A stretch of 64,000 bases of DNA, from contig SCRJ01000085.1 in NCBI GenBank assembly GCA_004298115.1, forward strand, positions 1 to 64,000, read 5' to 3'. The position numbers and the translations under genes were made by a program. Below are positions 50,903-59,387 of this stretch, piece by piece. The notes under the pieces are model-generated. The model ran no database searches, was not told the origin of the DNA, and saw only the letters and a program-made list of their open reading frames with translations. The DNA comes from Acidobacteriota bacterium (GTDB lineage: Bacteria; Acidobacteriota; Thermoanaerobaculia; Thermoanaerobaculales; Thermoanaerobaculaceae). The stretch's first letter is position 1, and every line of letters starts with the position of its first letter.

Positions 50903-52038
50903 GCAACGGCCGCAGGCAGGGAAGCGAGGTCCGTGAGCTGGCGTCCGAGTTCGCGCGCGCCGAGATCGCGCCGCACGCGCGCGCGTGGGACGCGACCTCG
51001 CACTTCCCGCGCGAGGTTTTCACGAAGCTGGGGGAGATGGGGTTCCTGGGGGTGGTGATCCCGGAGGAGTACGGCGGCGCCGGTTTGTCGTACCGCGATT
51101 ACGTCGCCATCGTCGAGGCTCTGGCCGCGGTGGAAGGTGGGGTGGCGCTCTCGGTCGCAGCGCACAACTCGCTCTGCACCAACCACATCTTCCTGTTCGG
51201 CGACGAGGATCAGAAGCGGCGCTGGCTGCCGCGCCTCGCCGGCGGCGAGATCCTCGGCGCGTGGGGTCTGACCGAGCCGGGCGCCGGCTCCGACGCGGGA
51301 GGCACGAGGACGACCGCGGTGCGCGACGGCGACTCGTGGGTGCTCTCCGGCAGCAAGACCTTCACGACCAACGCCTCGGTCGGCGGCGTCGCGGTCGTGA
51401 TGGCGCGAACCACGGCGGGCCGCGACCACCGCGGCGTCTCGGCGTTCATCGTGCCCCTGGACTGGCCGGGGGTGGCGAAGGGCAAGGAGGAGGACAAGCT
51501 CGGGATGCGCATCTCCGACACCTCATCGCTGCTCTTCGACGGATGTCGTCTGCCCGCCGACGCCCTGCTCGGTAACGAGGGGGAGGGCTTCCTGCAGGCG
51601 ATGAAGGTGCTCGACGGCGGGCGCATCTCGATCGCCGCGCTCGGGGTCGGGATCGCCGACGGAGGGCTGCAGGCCGCGCTCTCGTACGCGAAGCAGAGGG
51701 AACAGTTCGGGCGCCCGATCTCCCAGTTCCAGGCGATCCAGATCAAGCTCGCCGACATGGCCACCGCGGTCGCGGCCGCGCGGCTCCTCACCGAGTGCGC
51801 CGCGGACGCCAAGGACGCCGGCGAGAAGGTCACCCTGCTGTCCGCTCAGGCCAAGCTCTTCGCCTCCGAGACCGCGGTCAAGGTGTGCGAGGAGGCGGTG
51901 CAGATCCACGGCGGCTACGGATACATCAAGGACTTCCCGGTCGAGAAGTACTGGCGCGACAGCAAGCTCTGCACGATCGGCGAGGGGACGAGCGAGATCC
52001 AGCGCCTGGTCATTGCCCGCGAGCTGTTGGGCGGGTAA
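50899..52038 (+). CDS. Acyl-CoA dehydrogenase
   Basis: LTEPGAGSDAGGTRTTAV, QIHGGYGYIKDFPVEKYWRDSKLCTIGEGTSEIQRLVIARELLG. Confidence 0.95.
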   Translation: MSNGRRQGSEVRELASEFARAEIAPHARAWDATSHFPREVFTKLGEMGFLGVVIPEEYGGAGLSYRDYVAIVEALAAVEGGVALSVAAHNSLCTNHIFLFGDEDQKRRWLPRLAGGEILGAWGLTEPGAGSDAGGTRTTAVRDGDSWVLSGSKTFTTNASVGGVAVVMARTTAGRDHRGVSAFIVPLDWPGVAKGKEEDKLGMRISDTSSLLFDGCRLPADALLGNEGEGFLQAMKVLDGGRISIAALGVGIADGGLQAALSYAKQREQFGRPISQFQAIQIKLADMATAVAAARLLTECAADAKDAGEKVTLLSAQAKLFASETAVKVCEEAVQIHGGYGYIKDFPVEKYWRDSKLCTIGEGTSEIQRLVIARELLGG

Positions 52039-52050
52039 GCTCGCGACGCC

Positions 52051-52986
52051 ATGGTCGATGCCGCCGAGGTCCTCGCAGGCGACGCCCGCGGCGTGGCACG
52101 GGCGCTCACCCTCGTCGAGCGCGGCGGGCGCGAGGCCGAAGAGCTGCTCGGCGCGCTGCGCGGGCGGCTGGGGCACGCCCGCACCGTCGGCATCACCGGA
52201 GCGCCGGGGGTGGGAAAGAGCACCCTGGTCCAGGCCCTCGGCATCGCGCTCCTGCACGGCGGCGCGCGGGTCGCGGTGCTGGCCGTCGACCCGTCGAGCC
52301 CGTTCTCCGGCGGCGCGCTGCTCGGCGACCGCGTCAGGATGCCCGATTTCCTCGAGCGCGGGGGCGTGGTGCGCTCGATGGCCACGCGCGGGGCGCTGGG
52401 AGGCCTCGCGGTGGCGGCGTCCGATGCCCTCGACGTGCTCGACGCCGCGGGGTTCGACTGGATCCTGGTCGAGACCGTCGGCGTCGGCCAGGACGAGGTG
52501 GAGATCGCCGGCGAGGTGGAGACCGTCGTCCTCGTCACCGTGGCGGGGCTCGGCGACGACGTCCAGGCCGCCAAGGCCGGCGTGATGGAGATCGCCGACA
52601 TCTTCGCGGTGAACAAGGCGGACCGGCCCGGGGCCGAGGGCCAGGTCGCGGCGATCGAAGGCGCTCTCGCCATGGCGCCGGCCGGGTCGTGGCGTCCACC
52701 GGTCATCCCGACCTCCGCCACGACCGGTGAGGGGGTCGCGCGGCTCGCCACGGCGATCGCGGATCACCAGCGCTTCCTGGAGGGGCCGGGTCTGCGCGAG
52801 GAAGCGCGGCGACGGCGGGCCCGGCGACGGGTCGAACGCCTCGTCGCCGCGCTCGTGCGCGAGCGCATCGGCGGGGCGCAGCGCGCCGCGTTCGCCGCGG
52901 TCCTCGATGAGGTTGGCCGTGGTCTCCTCGATCCATACGCGGCGGCGCGGCGGCTGCTCCGGGGCATCGGCGAGGGGGAAGGGTGA
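52051..52986 (+). CDS. meaB: Methylmalonyl-CoA mutase-associated GTPase MeaB
   Basis: VGITGAPGVGKSTLVQALG, VLAVDPSSPFSGGALLGDRVRM, FILVETVGVGQDE-like VETVGVGQDEVEIA. Confidence 0.94.
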   Translation: MVDAAEVLAGDARGVARALTLVERGGREAEELLGALRGRLGHARTVGITGAPGVGKSTLVQALGIALLHGGARVAVLAVDPSSPFSGGALLGDRVRMPDFLERGGVVRSMATRGALGGLAVAASDALDVLDAAGFDWILVETVGVGQDEVEIAGEVETVVLVTVAGLGDDVQAAKAGVMEIADIFAVNKADRPGAEGQVAAIEGALAMAPAGSWRPPVIPTSATTGEGVARLATAIADHQRFLEGPGLREEARRRRARRRVERLVAALVRERIGGAQRAAFAAVLDEVGRGLLDPYAAARRLLRGIGEGEG

Positions 52987-53381
52987 CGGTGCTCGACCAC
53001 ATCGGCGTTGCCGTCGCCTCGCTCGAGCGGCGCCTCGCCCTCTACCGGGCGCTCGGCCTCGAAGTCGCGTCGGTCGAGGAGGTGAGCTCCGAGAAGGTGC
53101 GGGTCGCCTTCCTTCCCGTCGAGGGGACGAGCATCGAGCTGCTCGAGCCGACCGGCCCCGATTCCCCGGTGGCCGCCTTCATCGCCAAGCGCGGCGAGGG
53201 GTTGCACCATCTCTGTTTCCGGGTTGCCGACATTCGCGGGGCGATGGCCCAGCTGAAGGCGAACGGGTTCGAGCTGCTCACGGACGAGCCCGCGCGCGGA
53301 GCGCACGGCTGTCTGGTCTGCTTCGTCCACCCGCGCTCGGCGGGCGGCGTTCTGGTCGAGCTGTCGCAACCCGGAGGGTAG
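52983..53381 (+). CDS. mce: Methylmalonyl-CoA epimerase
   Basis: LDHIGVAVASLERRLALYRALGL, GEGLHHLCFRVADI, FVHPRSAGGVLVEL. Confidence 0.94.
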   Translation: MTVLDHIGVAVASLERRLALYRALGLEVASVEEVSSEKVRVAFLPVEGTSIELLEPTGPDSPVAAFIAKRGEGLHHLCFRVADIRGAMAQLKANGFELLTDEPARGAHGCLVCFVHPRSAGGVLVELSQPGG

Positions 53382-53386
53382 GCGCG

Positions 53387-53719
53387 ATGGAAGCCGGCGA
53401 GCTGGTGGTGGTGAGCTGCTCGGGTCCGAAGGAGAAGTTCTGGGGCGTCCTGCTCGCCCTGACGCCGGCCGGCGTCACGCTGCGGGGCGTCCGTCTCGAC
53501 GCGTTCGAGGAGTGGCTGCGCCAGCGCGCCGGCTCCGGCCCGGCAGTGGTCGGGCCGACCACGGTCTTCTTTCCGGCCCACCGCATCGACCGCATCGAGC
53601 TCGACGAGAGCACGGGCCCGGTCGAGGGCCTGGCCGACCGCTTCCGGCGCGTCGCACGTCACGACCCCCGGGCGGCCCTCCTCGCGTCCGCCGCGGCGGA
53701 CGCGACGGGCGAACCCTAG
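53387..53719 (+). CDS. Hypothetical protein (111 aa)
   Basis: ORF directly downstream of mce: MEAGELVVVSCSGPKEKFWGVLLALTPAGVTLRGVRLDAFEEWLRQ. Confidence 0.7.
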   Translation: MEAGELVVVSCSGPKEKFWGVLLALTPAGVTLRGVRLDAFEEWLRQRAGSGPAVVGPTTVFFPAHRIDRIELDESTGPVEGLADRFRRVARHDPRAALLASAAADATGEP

Positions 53720-54441
53720 CGCCCGACGCCCGAGCGGCCGAACAGGTAGGTCACGTGCGCCGCAAGCGCGCGCAGGAGCGCCAGCTCGCGCCGGGTCGGC
53801 ACCGTGCGCCCGAGCCAGCGGCGGACCTGGCCGGCGACGCGAGCCGGGTTCTGGGGATCGAGGAAGCCGGAGACGAGCAGCACGTCCTCCAGGTGAGTTA
53901 GGGCGGCGCTGAACTCGGCGTGCGGGGCCGGCCGGTCCATCGGATCCGGTGCGGCGGGAAGCTCGGCGGCGCCGACCGTGAGCAGCGCCAGCACGATGCC
54001 GACGGCCTGGGCGAGGTTGAGGACCGGGAAGGCGGGATCGGTCGGCACCGCGACTGCCATGTGGCAGCGGCTGAGCTCGTCGCGCGAGAGCCCGCCGCGC
54101 TCGGAGCCGAACACGAGCGCGACGTCCGAGGCCCCGGATTCGGCGAGCCGCTGCGCCGCCTCGGCCGGAGCGAGGATCGCGCGGGGGTCGCGGCGCCGCC
54201 GCGAGGTCGTGGCGAGGGCGACCTGCGCGCCGGCGATCGCCTCCGCGAGCGTGGAAAACGTGGCGAGCGTCACCAGCCGGTCGCCGCCCATCGCCATGCG
54301 GACGAACTCCGGGTCGTCCTCGAGGACGCAGCCGGGGTCGACGAGGCTGACCTCCGCGACCCCGAAGTTCGCCGCCGCCCGCACGGCGGAGCCGACGTTG
54401 CCGCCGTACCGCGGCCGGACGAGGACGATGCGGAACCTCAC
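53716..54441 (-). CDS. TrmH/TrmJ-family RNA methyltransferase (SPOUT)
   Basis: FRIVLVRPRYGGNVGSAVRAAANFGVAEVSLVDP, FGSERGGLSRDELSRCHMAVAVPTDPAFPVLNLAQAVGIVL. Confidence 0.93.
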   Translation of the reverse strand: MRFRIVLVRPRYGGNVGSAVRAAANFGVAEVSLVDPGCVLEDDPEFVRMAMGGDRLVTLATFSTLAEAIAGAQVALATTSRRRRDPRAILAPAEAAQRLAESGASDVALVFGSERGGLSRDELSRCHMAVAVPTDPAFPVLNLAQAVGIVLALLTVGAAELPAAPDPMDRPAPHAEFSAALTHLEDVLLVSGFLDPQNPARVAGQVRRWLGRTVPTRRELALLRALAAHVTYLFGRSGVGR

Positions 54442-54463
54442 GCGCGCATGATACGGCGAACCG

Positions 54464-56230
54464 TCAGCCGCCGGCGGATGCGGCGCGCGGCCAGCTCTCC
54501 TGCTGCTCGAGCTTCTGCAGCGCGAGGAGGTGCGCGTAGCGGCCGCCGCGTTGCGCCAGCTCGGCCGGCGTGCCCATCTCGAGAACCCGCCCGCGCTCGA
54601 GGACGCAGACCCGGTCGCACAGCTCGGCGGCGGCGAGTCGGTGCGTCGCGAACAGGAGGGTGGCCTGCGGCAGCGCGCTGAGGATCGCCCGTTCGGTCTG
54701 GGTGTCCACGGCCGAGAGGCAATCGTCGAGCAGCAGCAAGCGCGGGTGGACGAGGAGGGCGCGGGCGATGGCGACGCGCTGGCGCTGGCCTCCGGAGAGC
54801 GTCACGCCGCGCTCGCCGACGACGGTGTCGAGGCCATCGGGCAGCTGCGTCAGATCGTCGCCCAGACCGGCGGCGTTCGCGGCGGCGAGAACCGCCTCTT
54901 CGCCGGCGTCCGGGCAGGCGAGGGCGATGTTCTCCCGCAGGGTGGCGGAGAACAGGAAGCTCCCCTGGGGCACGAGCGCGACCTCGCGCCGGAGGCGGCC
55001 GACCGGGAGGTCGCGCACGTCGGCGGCGTCGAGCCACACGGCGCCGGGCGCGGGTTCGAGAAGGCGGGGGATGAGAGAAAGCAGCGTGGACTTGCCGCTG
55101 CCCACGCCGCCGACGATGGCGAGCCGCTCGCCCGGGCGCACGGCGAACGAGACCCGTGCCACCGCATCCGCGGCCGCGCCGGGGTACGCGAACGTGAGGT
55201 CGCGCACCTCGAGCGCCGCCGGCCCCGGTCTGGCGCCTGCCGACTCCCCCGTCGTGGCGACCTCCGGCAGCGGCGTCTCGGCGAACAGGGCCTCGATGCG
55301 CGACATGGAGGCGGCGCCGCGCTGCACCAGGTTGGCGACCCAACCGACCGCGATCATCGGCCACGTCAGGCGCGCGAGGTAGAGGTTGAACTCGACGAAC
55401 TGGCCGAGGGTGATCGTCCCGTGGCGGACCGCATTGCCGCCGACGCCGAGGACGGCGACGAACGCGAGCCCGATCAGCGCCTGCAGCAGCGGGTGGAACA
55501 TCGCCGAGATGCGGATCAGGCGCGCCCCGGCCGTGACGTAGCCGTTGTTCCGCGCGGCCATCTCCGCGATTTCCGCTTCCTCGCAGTTGTAGGCGCGCAG
55601 GACCCGCAGCCCGACGAGATGCTCCTGGAGGCGAGCCGTGTAGTGCGACAGCGCCTCCTGGGTGTGTCCCCAGCGCAGGTGGATGCGGGAGCCGAAGTAG
55701 CTGGTCGCCCCGGCCACGAGCGGCAGCACCGCCAGCGAGAGCAGCGTGAGGGGGAGGTGGATGCGCGCCATCAGGACGGTGCTCACGACGAGCACCGTCA
55801 CGGTGTTGATCGCGTACATGAGCGCCGGTCCGACGGCCATGCGGACCGCGCCGACGTCGCTCACCGCGCGGGTCAGCAGGTCGCCGACGCGCTCCCGCAT
55901 GTAGAACGCGGGGGGGAGGCGGAGGAGGTGGTCGTACAGGTCCGTGCGCAGGCGGTGCTCGAGGTGCCGGGACACGGACACCATCAGCTGTCTCTGGGTG
56001 AAGAGGAAGAAGCCGGACGCGATCGCGATGGCGACGAGCATCGCTCCGAAGCGCCAGATCGAGGCGAGCGGGGCCCCGGCGGTGAGGGCGTCGATCGCGC
56101 GCCGGACGACCCCCGGCGCGGCCAGGCCGATCGGGCCCGACGCCAGGACGCTGACGCACCCCAGCACCGTGGCCGTGAGGTGCTCGCGGTAGTACGGCAG
56201 CACGCGGCGAAAGACTCTCAAACTCGTCAC
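54464..56230 (-). CDS. ABC exporter (fused TMD-NBD)
   Basis: LAIVGGVGSGKSTLLSLIPRLLEP, LSGGQRQRVAIARALLVHPRLLLLDDCLSAVD. Confidence 0.94.
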   Translation of the reverse strand: MTSLRVFRRVLPYYREHLTATVLGCVSVLASGPIGLAAPGVVRRAIDALTAGAPLASIWRFGAMLVAIAIASGFFLFTQRQLMVSVSRHLEHRLRTDLYDHLLRLPPAFYMRERVGDLLTRAVSDVGAVRMAVGPALMYAINTVTVLVVSTVLMARIHLPLTLLSLAVLPLVAGATSYFGSRIHLRWGHTQEALSHYTARLQEHLVGLRVLRAYNCEEAEIAEMAARNNGYVTAGARLIRISAMFHPLLQALIGLAFVAVLGVGGNAVRHGTITLGQFVEFNLYLARLTWPMIAVGWVANLVQRGAASMSRIEALFAETPLPEVATTGESAGARPGPAALEVRDLTFAYPGAAADAVARVSFAVRPGERLAIVGGVGSGKSTLLSLIPRLLEPAPGAVWLDAADVRDLPVGRLRREVALVPQGSFLFSATLRENIALACPDAGEEAVLAAANAAGLGDDLTQLPDGLDTVVGERGVTLSGGQRQRVAIARALLVHPRLLLLDDCLSAVDTQTERAILSALPQATLLFATHRLAAAELCDRVCVLERGRVLEMGTPAELAQRGGRYAHLLALQKLEQQESWPRAASAGG

Positions 56231-56300
56231 GGCGCGAGCGTATCACGGCGCCGGCGTCCGCCCCTATGGGGAGCGGGCGCCGGCGTGGCAGAATGCGGGC

Positions 56301-56948
56301 GTGGGCGAACGTTCGTGGTACGCGGGCGGCAGGGGCGTCGCGCTGTTGGTGCGCCTCTGGCGCCTGTCGGTGCGGATGGAGGTGCGGCGGCGCGAGATCC
56401 TGCGCCCGCCGTACGTCCTCGCGCTCTGGCACGGCCGCATCATCGGCTCGCTCATGGACGTCTTCGACCGCGGCGGCGTGGCGATGGCGTCGCGGTCGAA
56501 CGACGGCGCCCTCGCGGCCGGGATCCTGGAGGGGCTGGGCGTCAAGGCCGCGCGCGGGTCCTCGTCGAAGGGCGGCCTCGAGGCGCTCGACGAGATGGAG
56601 GAGATGATGCGCCGGGGTCGCCAGTTCGCGGCGCTCACCGTGGACGGCCCGCGGGGGCCGTGGCGGCGGCTGAAGCCGGGCGTGGTGGCGCTCGCCCGCC
56701 ACCTCGAGCTTCCCCTCTTCGCCGTGACGTTCTCGTGCCGGCGGCCGCGCCTCCTGCGCACGTGGGACCGCATGGTGGTGCCGCGGCCCTTCTCCCGCGT
56801 CGTCGTCGAGTACAGCGGGCCGTGGGAGCCCGCCGATCTGGCGGGCAACCTGCGCACCGTGGCCCGGAGGGTGGGCGGCGAGATGGACGCGCAGACCGCC
56901 GCGCTCGACCGCGAGGTGACAGGGGGCGAGCTGTGGCCGCCGGCTTGA
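56301..56948 (+). CDS. DUF374-type lysophospholipid acyltransferase-like protein
   Basis: PPYVLALWHGRIIG, ASRSNDGALAAGILEGLGVKAARGSSSKGGLEAL, FAALTVDGPRGP; GTG start. Confidence 0.88.
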   Translation: MGERSWYAGGRGVALLVRLWRLSVRMEVRRREILRPPYVLALWHGRIIGSLMDVFDRGGVAMASRSNDGALAAGILEGLGVKAARGSSSKGGLEALDEMEEMMRRGRQFAALTVDGPRGPWRRLKPGVVALARHLELPLFAVTFSCRRPRLLRTWDRMVVPRPFSRVVVEYSGPWEPADLAGNLRTVARRVGGEMDAQTAALDREVTGGELWPPA

Positions 56949-57595
56949 GAGGGCCGGGGAGGTGGTCGGCGCTGGCGGCGTGGCGGCGCCTGTGGCCGCG
57001 GCGCACCTCGGGTCTGTCGGTTTCATGGCGGCGCACGGCGTCCGGAACGGTCGGCGGCGTGCGCTTCGAGATCGACGCCCCGGTCGCGCGGGCGGCCGAG
57101 CTGGCCGATGCGCTGGCCACGGTCGTGGCCGAGTCGGCGGCATCGATCGGGTTGACCGTCGGGTGGGTCGGCATCGTTCCCGGCGAGGAGCCCGTGCTGG
57201 TGGCGCTCGCGCCGCAACGCGACCTGGTGGCGCCGAGGTTCCGCGATGCGCTGGCGAGCGGGGCCGCGCATCGCCGCCCGCACCTGTGGCTGAGCCTCGC
57301 GCCGGGGACCTACCTCGCGTCGGTGGTGGACCCGTACCGCCCGTTCGCCGGGAGCGACGCCGAGATCCTCCCGCTCGTCCGCGGCGGCCGCTGCCGGCAC
57401 GCCCTCTCGAGCCGGCTGGAGCCGGGCCCTGCGGGGGTCCGGATCACCCTGGAGCTCTACGCGTCCCGGCCGGAGCTGACCAGACTCCTGACTCTGGCGA
57501 GGAGCGTGCTGGGCGAGGTGCCGGGCTGGCGCGCGGCCAGCCCCACCGTCCCCGCAAGGCCGAGCGCCAGGGTGAACACCAGGCTCCAGAGGTGA
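56933..57595 (+). CDS. Hypothetical protein
   Basis: ORF overlapping the upstream gene by 16 nt; GVRFEIDAPVARAAELADALATVVAESAASIGLTVGWVGIVPGEEPVLVALAPQRDLV; start uncertain. Confidence 0.55.
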   Translation: MAAGLRGPGRWSALAAWRRLWPRRTSGLSVSWRRTASGTVGGVRFEIDAPVARAAELADALATVVAESAASIGLTVGWVGIVPGEEPVLVALAPQRDLVAPRFRDALASGAAHRRPHLWLSLAPGTYLASVVDPYRPFAGSDAEILPLVRGGRCRHALSSRLEPGPAGVRITLELYASRPELTRLLTLARSVLGEVPGWRAASPTVPARPSARVNTRLQR

Positions 57596-58458
57596 CAGGC
57601 GAACCCGGCGGCCAGAGCGGCGCGCGGCTCGACGCCGACGCCGGCGAGGGCCGCGGTCCAGCCGGCCTCCTGGCTGCCGAAGCTGCCGACGAAGTTGACC
57701 GGCAGCGACGAGCCGACCCCGGCGCCGACGACGCCGACCAGGAGGGGCAGGGGCGCCCAGTCGAGCCCGATCGCGCGCACCAAGGCCCACGTGACGCCCC
57801 AGATCCCGCCCCAGACCGCGACGGACAGCGCGGCAACCGCCCCGCCCCGCAGCGGCGAGCGGGCCAGGCGACGGAGCTCCCGGCGGACGCGCAACAGCTG
57901 CGCGAGCGACCGCCGCCGCCAGCCCGGGCGGCGGCGCCACGCGAGCGCCAGCCGGCGGAGGGTGCGCACGCCGGCCGCCCATCCTGCAGCCAGGATCCCG
58001 GCGAGCAGGACCAGCGTCACGACGGCCGCCGCCGGGGAGCCGCCCGCCAGGCCGCCGGCGAGCGCGGCCCAGGCGACGAGCGCGAGGAGGTCGACGACGC
58101 GCACGACGACGAGGACGGACAGGCCCCGCACCGTACCCGGCACCCCGGCCGCTTGCAGCAGCGGGACCATCGCCAGCTCGCCGAGGCGCAGCGGCAGCGC
58201 GGCGTTGGCCAGCTGCGCGGCCGCCGCCACCTCGGCTGCGCGGAGGGGGCGCAGCTCGCGCCCCGCGAGCAGCCGCAGGCGCAGGCCGCGGACGGCCGTG
58301 AGGACGCAGGTCAGGGCGAAGGCCGCCGCGAGGTAGGGCCAGCGGGCGTGCGCGGCGAGGGCGACGACCTCCCGCGGCTCGGCGGCGCCGAGCAGGGCGA
58401 GGGCGAGCGCGAGGCCGGCTCCTCCCAGCCACCAGGAGGCGCGCCGCCGCCCCGTCAC
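57457..58458 (-). CDS. Flippase-like / LPG synthase TM-domain membrane protein
   Basis: Multi-TM; RLGELAMVPLLQAAGV, SLPVNFVGSFGSQEAGWTAAL; GTG start overlapping upstream GT2 stop. Confidence 0.82.
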   Translation of the reverse strand: MTGRRRASWWLGGAGLALALALLGAAEPREVVALAAHARWPYLAAAFALTCVLTAVRGLRLRLLAGRELRPLRAAEVAAAAQLANAALPLRLGELAMVPLLQAAGVPGTVRGLSVLVVVRVVDLLALVAWAALAGGLAGGSPAAAVVTLVLLAGILAAGWAAGVRTLRRLALAWRRRPGWRRRSLAQLLRVRRELRRLARSPLRGGAVAALSVAVWGGIWGVTWALVRAIGLDWAPLPLLVGVVGAGVGSSLPVNFVGSFGSQEAGWTAALAGVGVEPRAALAAGFACHLWSLVFTLALGLAGTVGLAARQPGTSPSTLLARVRSLVSSGRDA

Positions 58459-59387
58459 TTCCTCTCCCGCTCCCTCGCGCGCAGCTCGTCGAGGAGGCGC
58501 CGGTTGACGGCGGTGAGGTCGGCGAGCACGCCGAGGACCGCGAGCTGCACGCCGGTGAGCCCGAGCACGGCGGCGGCGATCAGGGATTGGACGTGGCCCG
58601 CCGGGGAGAGGCCGGTGAGGAAGTAGTAGGCGAACCTGGCGCCGAGGGCCGCCGCCCCGACCCAGCACAGGGCCCCGAGGGAGAGGAGGATGCGCAGCGG
58701 CCGGTAGATGAAGACCAGGCGCACGAGCGTGGCGAGCGAGATCGTCACGTACGCGAGGTTGCTGCGGAACAGGCGGGATGGGCGCGAGGCGGCGCGGGTC
58801 CCCACCGGCACCGAGACGACCGCGAGCCCGGCCTGGCCGGCTTGAATCAGCGTCTCGAGCGTGTAGGTGAAGGTCGTGTAGCAGCCGAGGCGCGCGGCCG
58901 CCGCGCGCGAGAAGGCGCGAAACCCGGTCGTGGCGTCCGCCAAAGGCACGCCGGAGAGCAGACGCACCACGCTCGCCCCGAGCCGTTGCAGCCAGCGCTT
59001 GGCGGGGGAGAAGTGGGCCAGCGTGGCGACGCCGCGGTCGCCGAGCACGATGTCCGCGTCGCCCGCGAGGATCGGCGCCACCAGCCGCGGGATCGCCTCG
59101 GGGTCGTACTGGCCGTCCGCGTCGGTGTTGACGATCACGTCGGCGCCGCCCGCCAGCGCGGCGTCGAGGCCGACGTTGAACGCGCGGGCGAGGCCGCGGT
59201 GGATCGGCAGGCGCACGACCCGGGCGCCGGCCGCGGCCGCGGCCTCGCCCGTGGCGTCGGTCGAACCGTCGTCGACGACCACCGTCTCCACGACGTCGAA
59301 CCCGGCGACCCGGCGGGGCAGCTCGCCCAGCGTGCGGGGAAGGTTGTCCGCCTCGTTCCATGCGGGGACCTGGATGACGAGCTTCAT
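58455..59387 (-). CDS. Family 2 glycosyltransferase (dolichyl-phosphate mannosyltransferase-like)
   Basis: MKLVIQVPAWNEADNLPRTLGELP, VVDDGSTDATGEAA, VNTDADGQYDPEAIPRLV; C-terminal TM helices. Confidence 0.93.
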   Translation of the reverse strand: MKLVIQVPAWNEADNLPRTLGELPRRVAGFDVVETVVVDDGSTDATGEAAAAAGARVVRLPIHRGLARAFNVGLDAALAGGADVIVNTDADGQYDPEAIPRLVAPILAGDADIVLGDRGVATLAHFSPAKRWLQRLGASVVRLLSGVPLADATTGFRAFSRAAAARLGCYTTFTYTLETLIQAGQAGLAVVSVPVGTRAASRPSRLFRSNLAYVTISLATLVRLVFIYRPLRILLSLGALCWVGAAALGARFAYYFLTGLSPAGHVQSLIAAAVLGLTGVQLAVLGVLADLTAVNRRLLDELRARERERK

